A stretch of DNA of 10,405 nt from positions 1 through 10,405 of the forward strand of contig JAKAYH010000046.1 in NCBI GenBank assembly GCA_021826835.1. The letters run 5' to 3'. The notes below the pieces were generated by a model. That model was not told where the DNA came from. It made no database searches and saw only the letters and a program-made list of their open reading frames with translations. Shown one piece after another: positions 1 to 6,737 of the stretch. The DNA comes from Thermoplasmata archaeon (GTDB lineage: Archaea; Thermoplasmatota; Thermoplasmata; Thermoplasmatales; Thermoplasmataceae). The position numbers and the translations under genes were made by a program. Every line of letters begins with the position of its first letter. Within the stretch, counting starts at the first letter, position 1.

Positions 1-851
1 TGTGAAGTCATTATCCCTGACCGCAGTTAGAGCGCCTACCGCAACACCGGCAGCAGTAAGTGCTGAGGCCACTATGGCCCCTCCCAATGCACTCAGCCCA
101 AATGTTGCAGGAGAAACAGATATAGAAACACTTAAAACCAAAGCAGCAATAGAAAAAAGTATGCCGGAATCAGTGGTCATGCTAGTCACGTGATTGTAAT
201 ACCTCTGGGCGCTGTTTCCGGCATATAGACTGTTGAATACATCATGTTCACCATTAGTAACTGACCAATCTCCAAGCCACCACGGTGCATGATAAACAAA
301 ATAATTTATCTGAACCATCACCAATTCTCCAGAGTCAAAACAAACACCCAATGGGAGATCCGGTCTTATATGCATCAACATCGACGGTACCTTGTTTACT
401 TTGTAATATACCTGCACATTTGTTTCTTTGACGTTTAATGTTTCTACATTCCTGTATCACGCGATGTTTTTTCCATGTATTATCCATCCAAAAACTGTTT
501 CTGCCTGTTTATGGTCCGTGGTGTTAAATTTAAAAATCAAATTTTTACTGCAAATGGCAAGTAGTTTCTGTGAAATTATATCAGAGTGTATAAACTTGGA
601 GAATATCATATCTCTCTGTAGTGAGCTGAGATGGTTCATTAACCTAGGGCTTTTTCCGTTGTAAGTAGTGCTATACCAGCTTTCGAATTGTGCCGCAATT
701 GAATTGGATTTTACGGGTAGTGGCTTAGAAGCAAGCACATTCAGGTTAGCAGACACCCGATTGACATCTGCGTTTCCATAAGAGCTATCTATTGCCAAAA
801 CAACTCCAGATAAAACAAAAACGCTACCATTATTTTCTTCTTATTATTCAT
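1..851 (-). pseudogene. Broken paralogue of the exported 390-aa protein, cut by the window edge
   Basis: Read on the minus strand from ATG 851-849, this is a second copy of the gene at 3770-4942. The start MNNKKKIMVAFLF fits a signal peptide, but the frame must shift at about 810-825 to continue as LSGVVLAIDSS. After that one frame stays open except for a TGA at 459-457, and it resumes downstream without any shift. Shared segments with the intact copy include FESWY (FDSWY there), VMVQINYFVYHAPWWLG, GEHDVFNSLYAG and YYNHVTS, then an Ala/Gly-rich hydrophobic stretch. The reading frame runs off the window at base 1, so the C-terminus is unseen. Two independent lesions, plus an IS element just upstream of the ATG, make expression of a full product unlikely. 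The product was probably exported; its function is unknown. Confidence 0.85.
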
Positions 852-863
852 GGAAGTTTTCAC

Positions 864-879
864 GAGGATTTCCAAAAAC
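864..879 (+). repeat. Left terminal inverted repeat of the IS5-like element
   Basis: This sequence matches the inverse of 1966-1981 at 14 of 16 positions and lies 19 bp before the probable transposase start at 898. It also forms part of a local hairpin (856-890). Confidence 0.55.
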
Positions 880-897
880 TCCTCGAAAACCTTTTTC

Positions 898-1804
898 ATG
901 ATCTCATGGTCAATATCAATGAACCTTTACCACACGGGATTGTCAGAACTTTACAGGGAGATAGAGGCGCTTGGCGATCCTCTCACAGGCATATCAGATC
1001 GCATTGACTTCGAAAGGATCAGACCGATCCTTTCCGATCTATACGCAAATGATACAGACAAGGGAGGAAGACCAAATTATGATCCTGTACTCATGGTGAA
1101 GATACTGTTGCTGCAGCATTGGTACAATCTTTCAGATCCCTAAATAGAGAGGAAGATCAGGGATTGGATATCATTCATGAACTCCTCAGGATATACAGAT
1201 AAATTGCCAGATAGAAACACACTATGGTACTTCCGTGAGAGACTATCCAAGGCGGGGAAGGACCGTCCGGTATTCAACAAAATAAGGGACCAGATCATGG
1301 CGAAGCGCATCAGCATCAAGAAGGACACCATGCAGGACGCATCATTCATTGAGGCAGATAGGGGTGAGTGGGAAATCCAGGGGAGATGATGCAAACATAA
1401 GAAGATCAAAAGATGGTGCATCTGCCACAAAGAATCATGAACATCACTTTGGATACAAGGCACATACCCTTGTGAATGAGATAAAAATAATCATAAAACT
1501 TTCACTGACTCCTGCGAACATTCATGATTAGCAGAACGATCTCAGCATTCCCGGTATTGTTTGTTACAGGGACAAGGGATACTTCGGTTCAGAGTGTAAA
1601 GGCATCAATGGAACAATGGATCGATCAGTGAGGGGACATAAGCTTCCAGTGAAGAGCATTAGACGGAATATCCGCATATCCAGCATCCGATCTCTGGTGG
1701 AACATCCTTACTCCGTCATGAAAGGTATATTCCATTTCTTTCATGTCATGGTTACGACAGTGCAGAGAATAAGGGTGAAGACCTATCTTACAGCCATCTG
1801 TTAA
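898..1804 (+). pseudogene. IS5-family transposase, broken by two stops and a frameshift
   Basis: This was a DDE transposase of the IS5 family, which excises and reinserts its own element. The N-terminal part carries the DUF772-like segment GGRPNYDPVLMVKILLLQ followed by HWYNLSDP. A TAA at 1141-1143 interrupts the frame, which resumes in phase with IERKIRDWISF, GYTDKLPDRNTLWYFRERL and MQDASFIEADRG, the last holding the first catalytic Asp region. A shift at about 1365-1390 moves to the next frame: DANIRRSKDGAS, HFGYKAHTLVNE, then a TAG at 1529-1531. It continues in phase with IPGIVCYRDKGYFG (second Asp region), RSVRGHKLP, and VEHPYSVMKGIFHF with the catalytic Glu, ending at the stop at 1802-1804. 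The start at 898 lies inside the left repeat; the ATG at 850 lies outside the element and is rejected. Confidence 0.85.
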
Positions 1805-1965
1805 AATCTCATGAGATCAAGATGTCTTGACCGTATAGCGTAAGCCATCGAAATTTGATAAAATTGCAAGGAAAAACATGGTGAAATTCAGCATGTTTCA
1901 CTGTAATGCCGGCATCATGAACTGATTTTACCGGGTTTAGGAAAGACATCGTGCTAAATCAGATG

Positions 1966-1981
1966 GTTTTGAGAAATCCTC
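1966..1981 (-). repeat. Right terminal inverted repeat of the IS5-like element
   Basis: This is the inverted partner of 864-879. It differs from it at two positions in the middle of the repeat. Confidence 0.55.
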
Positions 1982-2005
1982 TCTTATCTTTCACATATTG
2001 CATAC

Positions 2006-2016
2006 ATAAATATTTT
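2006..2016 (-). promoter_or_regulatory. Possible orphaned TATA box of the pseudogene at 1-851
   Basis: On the minus strand this reads as an AT-rich TATA-like stretch (AAATATTTATG). If the IS5-like element and one copy of TTTCAC were removed, it would lie about 28 bp before the pseudogene ATG. That is the spacing seen for the two leaderless genes at 4942 and 5173. This is an inference from spacing only. Confidence 0.3.
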
Positions 2017-2152
2017 ATTGTGAATCAAGCGTTATTCCTAACTGAATACGCCTTTTTGATACCCTCTTTTCATCAACCCTGAAAACCCTCATTTTTGATT
2101 CACAGGTCGCAGTGATTAGGATTTATGGCTATTCGCCACTCATTGTTCTTTT

Positions 2153-2160
2153 TAATTCTA
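2153..2160. repeat. Target-site duplication, left copy
   Basis: TAATTCTA is identical to the 8 bases at 3394-3401 and abuts the left TIR exactly. Confidence 0.8.
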
Positions 2161-2173
2161 CTATAATTTTGCG
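2161..2173 (+). repeat. Left terminal inverted repeat of the 1233-bp IS
   Basis: CTATAATTTTGCG differs from its partner at 3381-3393 at one position. On the minus strand it also encodes the last residues and the stop codon of the transposase. Confidence 0.8.
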
Positions 2174-3340
2174 ATCTGCCCCTTCAACAACCCTATTGTT
2201 GACCCGTATGGATTCCCTATGGATGCAAGCAATGCTTCCAGAAACTCTTTTCCAACCTTTTCCATGACCCTGAACAGGTCAATCAGAATCCTCATGGCCA
2301 TTGACCTGAATCTCATACCAGGTGTACCTTTCCCGATTTTAAGATGGGGTTCCATGGAACGTATGGCAGAGATTTCGAGAAGCAACTCACCCAGGGGACT
2401 CAGCTTTCCCTTACCAAGCAAGCTTTCATGCGTCCTCTGGTAGAGATGCCTTAGTCCGTCCAGCTTCATTTCCCTGGGAAAAACCTCGATATCCCATCTC
2501 CTGAGATATAGCTCGCTCACCTTCTTCGGCTTCCAGTCAATCCTGTTGGTAACAAAGAATTTTTCCGAGCCCTTTCCAATGGATATTATGACCTGAACTT
2601 TTCCAACATTCTTCATCCCTGTTGTTATGGCCTTCATTAAATATGTGCCGCCATCTATGCTGTATGCAGTCATGTTTCTGAGGTTGAGTGAAGCTTCATA
2701 ATCCCTGAGTCTGATCCATGATCCATTCACCAGTATCTTCCTGTTGCTTTTCGCTTCCGTGATCCAGTCCTTCCTCTCCCTTTCCATAAACCTTACGAGG
2801 CAGGAGGCAAAGTACCAGGAATCAAATACCACGGTGCTGAAATGGTGGACCTGCTGTGATTGATCTCTTGATGACAGTCATCTGCATGGCTATCTTGGAC
2901 AGCCCATTCTTTGCCTTGAGATCCAGGTTGAGGGGAAATATTCCTTCTCTTCCAGATATGACAGAGGTGACATACTGCATTCCCCATACTGATTTCCCCT
3001 GTGTGTGATCAAATACCCATGATGCACCCTCAATATGCCTGCCGTTTCTTTCAGGAATTGTGTCGTCAATGACCATCAGGGAATCTGATGCATAACGGTT
3101 CATCAGATCTACAGACTTCCTGAATATCTCCAGTACCGGGATATTCCTGAGAAATCTGTTCAGGTTGGACTGATTGGTATGTTCCATGAATATCCTGTTC
3201 AGGTGTTCCACTGAACGGGTTGTTGATACCCATGAAGAGGAAATGTATCTGGAGAACTGCTTCCTGTTAAAAAGAGGTCTGAATTCAGCAAGAAGTTCGC
3301 TGAGGATGTCGGGAGTATTCACCATGGGTATCTCGATCAT
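2161..3340 (-). pseudogene. IS4-like/ISC1217-like DDE transposase split by a frameshift
   Basis: Two adjoining frames together give about 395 residues, a normal length for this type of transposase. The first frame (3340-2822, ATG) carries a helical N-terminal region and LMVIDDTIPERNG, whose DDT fits the first catalytic Asp. The second (2832-2161) begins GTG GTA TTT GAT and carries VVFDSWYFA, fitting the second Asp, and YLRRWDIEVFPREMK, which matches the IS4 signature Y-(2)-R-(3)-E-(6)-K with the catalytic Glu. The change of frame lies between about 2835 and 2870; the second frame is +1 relative to the first. Most IS recoding is -1 and no obvious slippery heptamer is visible, so a disabling indel is more likely than programmed recoding. 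Apart from this the protein is intact, so the element could be mobilised by a sister copy. Confidence 0.75.
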
Positions 3341-3380
3341 GATATGACAATGTCAGACACATGAATAAATCTTACCAAAA

Positions 3381-3393
3381 CGCAAAACTATAG
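3381..3393 (-). repeat. Right terminal inverted repeat of the 1233-bp IS
   Basis: This is the inverted partner of 2161-2173, about 40 bp upstream of the transposase start codon at 3340. Confidence 0.8.
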
Positions 3394-3401
3394 TAATTCT
3401 A
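3394..3401. repeat. Target-site duplication, right copy
   Basis: TAATTCTA is identical to 2153-2160 and abuts the right TIR exactly. Confidence 0.8.
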
Positions 3402-3455
3402 AAAAAATGCACTTGAAAAGGTATCCTAGTGGTAAAGTATAGAGATCAGGCATTA

Positions 3456-3773
3456 TCATTTTAAAGTCTTAAATTTGATATAATAAGGAACTAGTGGGAA
3501 TAGAACTAGAAACAACAACATAAAGTCAATTGAAAGATAACCAAAGGGTGAAGTACCTATTTTTAATCGAAAATGTTGGAAAATTAAAAGTATAAGGATT
3601 GAGTAAAAGAATAACGGAAAACCAACCCATAGTTCCCTAAAGTAAAACTTCAACTTGTTTTCATTTCCTTCTTTTTTTAAAATATAATACCTTCTAACGC
3701 TGTATATCGAAATTGAGCCTGATATAAATAATAAAATTAAAAAAAACAAGAAGACAATTTCATTAAGGTTCAT
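3456..3773 (-). CDS. Small three-helix membrane protein; candidate immunity/partner protein
   Basis: The product is 105 residues from ATG 3773-3771. That start was chosen because its ATGA overlaps the TGA of the upstream gene by 4 bases and a G-rich run (GGGGGG) lies just before it. An earlier ATG at 3797 lies inside the upstream gene. Three hydrophobic helices are visible: NEIVFLFFLILLFISGSISI near the N-terminus, ELWVGFPLFFYSILILLIF in the middle and LSIDFMLLFLVLFPLVPYY near the C-terminus. Lys/Arg-rich loops (RRYYILKKEGNENKLK) probably face the cytoplasm. No enzyme motif or family is recognised. Its tight coupling to an exported, glycine/alanine-rich protein suggests a partner role such as immunity, anchoring or export. 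It could equally be a membrane subunit of an unknown complex. Confidence 0.75.
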   Translation of the reverse strand: MNLNEIVFLFFLILLFISGSISIYSVRRYYILKKEGNENKLKFYFRELWVGFPLFFYSILILLIFQHFRLKIGTSPFGYLSIDFMLLFLVLFPLVPYYIKFKTLK

Positions 3774-4942
3774 GAATACGTCCCCCCATAGCCCCAATTG
3801 TTCAACCCTATACTATTTGCAATTCCATGAGCTGTACCACTTATTGAAGCAGCTATGGCCACTCCAGAGATGGGTGCGGCTAAGCCAGTGGATACATATT
3901 CCACTAATGGAACGTTAGGTATAAATGTTATTGTGTTCATGTTGCTGAGATACCCATACATCCCTATAGATGATGCAAGACTACCAACTACAGTCACAGA
4001 TGGATAATAGTAATTGACAATATCAAACATCCACATATATTTGTTTCCAGATGGCTGATTAGCATAAGTTGATTCGTAAATGGACGTTAGATCACTAGTC
4101 CATACATATGCTAATGCAGCGGCCGTTGAACCTGCTGCAACTAAGGCTGCTGCAATAATACCACCCACAACCGTGCTAATACCTAAAGTTGGAGCTGCGA
4201 ATGTCAGTCCAGTTGCAATCGCACCTAATGCAATACCGAATAAGATTCCCTCTACATTGATAGTGCTCGTAACGTGATTATAGAAATTCTGAGCTGAGCT
4301 ACCTGCATACAAAGAATTTATAACATCATGCTCGCCATATTTAACACTCCAGCCCCCAAGCCACCATGGAGCATGATAAACAAAATAATTTATCTGAACC
4401 ATCACCCACATCCCACTATCAAACAAAACCCCATTTGGCAAGGATTCTGGTGAAATTTTTAAAAGTATAGAAGAGACCATGCCTGATCGTTCTTCATAAT
4501 AAGAATTGGCACCGAGAAATTTCTTAGTGAAACTAGATGGGTATTTCTTATTTTTTAAATACCAGAATGTTTTGTTGACCATTTTTTTATCCAAAGAATT
4601 AAAATGTGCCAGTTCCTGATTTTGATTAATACGTAAAAATTGCACAGAACCTGGTTCATCCATGAGAAATTTCTTAACGATTGAATCTCTCTTCCCCGCA
4701 CTAAAATTTTTAAATTCTTTTATCGAGCTTCCTGGGAAGTTCTTAATGTACCAGGAGTCAAATTTCTTAGCAAACATAACTGATGCATTTTGGCTCGCAG
4801 TCCTCAACATTGCTTGAGAGTCTCCAATCGCTTCCTGATTGTAATTGTTTACTATAGCAGAATGTGTAATTCCAGAAAAAGCTAGCAATAACATCGAAGC
4901 TGTCATAAAAATGGCCCCTAAATACTTCACTTTTAGCTTCAT
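3770..4942 (-). CDS. Exported 390-aa protein with a Gly/Ala-rich membrane-active segment; candidate archaeocin
   Basis: The protein is unrecognised. ATG 4942-4940 is preferred to the ATG at 4981 because the extra 13 codons of the longer form run through the TATA box, while the shorter form starts with a good signal peptide (MKLKVKYLGAIF... to about residue 28, THSA). Residues 30-180 look soluble and charged, with FDSWY at 61-65. Residues 180-226 hold the part best conserved in the paralogue at 1-851: VMVQINYFVYHAPWWLG, GEHDVINSLYAG, YNHVTS. Residues 231-280 are a long Gly/Ala-rich hydrophobic stretch of one or two helices. More hydrophobic Gly/Ala/Ser segments follow at 313-331 and 352-381, and the protein ends NNWGYGGTYS. 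The Gly-rich helices, export and the coupled small membrane protein recall pore-forming bacteriocins with immunity partners. That function is inferred; a surface or adhesion protein is the main alternative. Confidence 0.8.
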   Translation of the reverse strand: MKLKVKYLGAIFMTASMLLLAFSGITHSAIVNNYNQEAIGDSQAMLRTASQNASVMFAKKFDSWYIKNFPGSSIKEFKNFSAGKRDSIVKKFLMDEPGSVQFLRINQNQELAHFNSLDKKMVNKTFWYLKNKKYPSSFTKKFLGANSYYEERSGMVSSILLKISPESLPNGVLFDSGMWVMVQINYFVYHAPWWLGGWSVKYGEHDVINSLYAGSSAQNFYNHVTSTINVEGILFGIALGAIATGLTFAAPTLGISTVVGGIIAAALVAAGSTAAALAYVWTSDLTSIYESTYANQPSGNKYMWMFDIVNYYYPSVTVVGSLASSIGMYGYLSNMNTITFIPNVPLVEYVSTGLAAPISGVAIAASISGTAHGIANSIGLNNWGYGGTYS

Positions 4943-4959
4943 ATTAATTAGAATATTAT

Positions 4960-4971
4960 TGTATATATATT
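4960..4971 (-). promoter_or_regulatory. TATA box for the 390-aa/105-aa operon
   Basis: The minus strand reads ATATATATAC, centred about 24 bp before ATG 4942. This spacing puts the transcript start at or next to the start codon, which suggests a leaderless mRNA; no Shine-Dalgarno sequence is visible. Confidence 0.65.
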
Positions 4972-5136
4972 GTAGCTCCAAGTGTTACAATCTTTAAATG
5001 GAGATGCTCAAAAGTTTTAAAGGGTGTTTCTCAAGATACCATGTAGAGAAATAATGGATTGCGGGAACAAGCTTGTTAACAATCAAAAAAAAACTCAAAT
5101 TCCCCAGCATTCAGCAGATGTGAGTTACACTCTAGC

Positions 5137-5140
5137 CGCG
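5137..5140. promoter_or_regulatory. CGCG site abutting the RM operon TATA box
   Basis: CGCG lies immediately upstream of ATTTAAATAG, at the position of the TFB recognition element. If the operon's enzymes recognise CGCG, as ThaI does, this is a modifiable site at the promoter. Control by methylation is inference. Confidence 0.35.
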
Positions 5141-5149
5141 ATTTAAATA
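5141..5149 (+). promoter_or_regulatory. TATA box for the restriction-modification operon
   Basis: ATTTAAATA is centred about 28 bp before ATG 5173, with no ribosome binding site before the start. This fits a leaderless archaeal transcript. Confidence 0.65.
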
Positions 5150-5172
5150 GTTTCTGGGTCATATAGTATCAG

Positions 5173-5805
5173 ATGAACAAATATTTGCTTGATATGTTTG
5201 CTGACACAAACCTCGTAGCAAAGATCAAGGACAGACTGCCTTATTTGTTTCAACTTGCAGAGCTGGAGAGCTCTAGAGCAGGTAAGATAGGAATGGAAGT
5301 TGGTTCGGTTAGAGAGAAAGTGATTACTGCTCTTTTAATTTTCAAATATGGAGAAAAGAATGTTGAATCAAACCTACCAATAACGGAGCCTGAAGTGGAT
5401 GTTAAGCTGTTCAATAATCCTATTTCAATAAAGACAATCTCTGGCAAAGAGCCTTCCGGTGTAAAATTAATATGGACAGTAGATGCTGAGAAGGCCAAGT
5501 ACTTCCTAGATACGTGGCAACCTACTTATGACCTGTTATTTGTTCATATCAATTGGTCAGCTATAGGTGGACTTTATTACATACCTAGCGAGGTCCAAAA
5601 CTCTATATTTCAAAAGCTGGGTAGAGAAAGATACATAAAACTACCAAAACAGGGAACGAACCCAAGGGGTGTTGAGATATCTACTGAGGCACTGAGAGCA
5701 GCTATGAAAGATCCCAATACAAAGTCCGTAGAGATATACTGGATTAAGGAATCAATAGACTATAATCCATTTAAGAAATGGGTTGATCTATGGGGTGAGG
5801 ATTAA
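5173..5805 (+). CDS. Type II restriction endonuclease, ThaI-like
   Basis: This 210-residue protein would cut unmethylated DNA. Its fold signature is a compact PD-(D/E)XK core: a helix with Glu48 (GSVREKV), then PEVDV with Asp76, a short turn (KLFNNP), and ISIKT with Lys87. SIKT-type active-site strands are common in type II enzymes. The rest is alpha/beta and soluble, with LLFVHINW at 121-128 and VEIYWIKES near the end. Size, archaeal context and overall look resemble R.ThaI of Thermoplasma acidophilum (CGCG, blunt cut), but I judge this from memory, not from an alignment. The stop TAA overlaps the methyltransferase ATG by one base (TAATG), tying the two products together. The neighbouring methyltransferase makes the endonuclease assignment firm; the recognition sequence is not established. 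Confidence 0.75.
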   Translation: MNKYLLDMFADTNLVAKIKDRLPYLFQLAELESSRAGKIGMEVGSVREKVITALLIFKYGEKNVESNLPITEPEVDVKLFNNPISIKTISGKEPSGVKLIWTVDAEKAKYFLDTWQPTYDLLFVHINWSAIGGLYYIPSEVQNSIFQKLGRERYIKLPKQGTNPRGVEISTEALRAAMKDPNTKSVEIYWIKESIDYNPFKKWVDLWGED

Positions 5806-6737
5806 TGAATAGCAACAGCCGTAGAAATGGTTCACAAACAAGTTCGTTCGGTAGCCCCAGCCGGGCAAATCACGATTCATCTAAATTTTACAGCAGCAGG
5901 CTTTATGAGGGATTCTCTAGAGGAAAAGAAAATGTGGACTTCCGGGAGAATCCTTTGCCTGCTGACTCTATTGATAAAATATTTTGTAAATCCTCTGAAA
6001 GTATGAAGGAATTGCCTGACAATAGCATCCACCTTATGGTTACTTCTCCCCCTTACAATGTTGGCAAACTTTATGATAAGGACATGTCGCTAGAAGAATA
6101 CAGAACATTCCTCACATCAGTATGGAAAGAAGTTTACAGGGTACTAGTGCCTGGTGGAAGAATCTGTGTGAACATTGCAAACCTTGGCAGAAAACCTTAT
6201 ATACCTCTCCATATGTTTATCATAGAAGACCTGCTCAACACTGGGTTTCTAATGAGGGGCGAAGTTATCTGGGACAAGGGAGCTACAGCCAGCTCTTCTG
6301 TTGCGTGGGGCACATATCTTTCAGCTAAGAATCCTGTGCTCAGGGACTCCCATGAATACATACTCATATTCTCAAAAGACACCTTCACTAGAGGGATGAA
6401 GGAGAAGATGAAATCCACACTTACAAAGGAGGAGTTCATTGAATATACCAAGAGTGTTTGGTCATTCAATGCGGAGTCAGCAACAAAGGTCGGACATCCT
6501 GCGCCATTCCCTATTGAACTTCCAGCTAGATGCATAAAGCTCTACACATTTGAAGACGAGATAATACTTGACCCTTTCATGGGTAGTGGAACAACGGCAA
6601 TAGCGGCTCTTGAATTGAACAGACATTTTGTCGGGTATGAAATTGATTCTGAATACGTAAGAAGGTCAGAAAAGCGAATCAAGTTAACCATAGACAGAAA
6701 AAATCAACAATCATTGCCAGAAGAAATATCCTATTAA
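5805..6737 (+). CDS. Beta-class DNA methyltransferase, probably N4-cytosine
   Basis: This 310-residue S-adenosylmethionine-dependent enzyme would protect host DNA from the endonuclease encoded just upstream. The catalytic motif TSPPY is at residues 80-84, and the (S/T)SPPY form is typical of N4-cytosine enzymes. The AdoMet-binding motif DPFMGSGTTAIAA is at 256-268 and is preceded by HPAPFPIELP at 231-240. The order catalytic motif, target-recognition region, AdoMet motif defines the beta class (N6_N4_Mtase family). Residues 1-50 are polar and low in complexity (SKFYSSRLYEGFSRG at 26-40), perhaps a DNA-contact or flexible arm. The start ATG overlaps the upstream stop, so it is translated by coupling. 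A cytosine target fits a CGCG site, which has no adenine. Length and motifs are complete. Confidence 0.88.
   Translation: MNSNSRRNGSQTSSFGSPSRANHDSSKFYSSRLYEGFSRGKENVDFRENPLPADSIDKIFCKSSESMKELPDNSIHLMVTSPPYNVGKLYDKDMSLEEYRTFLTSVWKEVYRVLVPGGRICVNIANLGRKPYIPLHMFIIEDLLNTGFLMRGEVIWDKGATASSSVAWGTYLSAKNPVLRDSHEYILIFSKDTFTRGMKEKMKSTLTKEEFIEYTKSVWSFNAESATKVGHPAPFPIELPARCIKLYTFEDEIILDPFMGSGTTAIAALELNRHFVGYEIDSEYVRRSEKRIKLTIDRKNQQSLPEEISY

Larger units (their letters stand above)
864..1981 (+). mobile_element. Decayed IS5-family insertion sequence
   Basis: The boundaries come from a 16-bp imperfect inverted repeat: GAGGATTTCCAAAAAC at 864-879 and, inverted, at 1966-1981 (14 of 16 positions match). The element would be about 1.1 kb, within the IS5 size range, and it encloses a recognisable but ruined IS5-type transposase. 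No convincing short target duplication directly flanks the repeats. TTTCAC occurs at 858-863 and again at 1989-1994, but seven bases separate the second copy from the repeat. The right-hand 160 bp between the transposase stop and the end (1805-1965) holds no gene. Confidence 0.6.
2161..3393 (-). mobile_element. IS element, 1233 bp, with 13-bp TIRs and 8-bp target duplication
   Basis: The ends are 13-bp inverted repeats: CTATAATTTTGCG at 2161-2173 and CGCAAAACTATAG at 3381-3393 (12 of 13 match). They are flanked by identical 8-bp direct repeats TAATTCTA at 2153-2160 and 3394-3401. The perfect duplication and near-perfect TIRs indicate a relatively recent insertion. The transposase gene fills almost the whole element on the minus strand, and its stop codon TAG is the last three bases of the left repeat. 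Size, 13-bp TIRs and an 8-bp duplication recall the archaeal ISC1217 group. The transposase motifs resemble IS4-like DDE enzymes, so the family is left open. Confidence 0.85.

Noticed and set aside
457..459. TGA read through as a recoded amino acid
   Set aside because: Intact genes here use TGA as a normal stop (3770-3772, 9365-9367). The copy also has a separate frameshift, and there is no sign of a selenocysteine element.
457..798. Open frame of 113 codons as an independent gene
   Set aside because: It begins at a TTG, ends at a TGA after which homology continues in the same frame, and matches the middle of the intact paralogue. It is part of the pseudogene.
850..897. ATG at 850 as the start of the IS5 transposase
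   Set aside because: It lies outside the left terminal repeat (864-879). The ATG at 898 lies inside the element.
3774..3797. Longer start for the 105-aa membrane protein
   Set aside because: It lies inside the upstream gene. The ATGA overlap at 3770-3773, with a G-rich run just before it, is the better start.
4080..4277. Alanine/valine-rich open frame on the plus strand
   Set aside because: It is the antisense shadow of the Gly/Ala-rich segment of the exported protein; 2-193 is the same shadow in the pseudogene.
4943..4981. Longer start (13 extra codons) for the exported protein
   Set aside because: The extra codons cover the TATA box and would spoil the signal peptide; the ATG at 4942 fits both.
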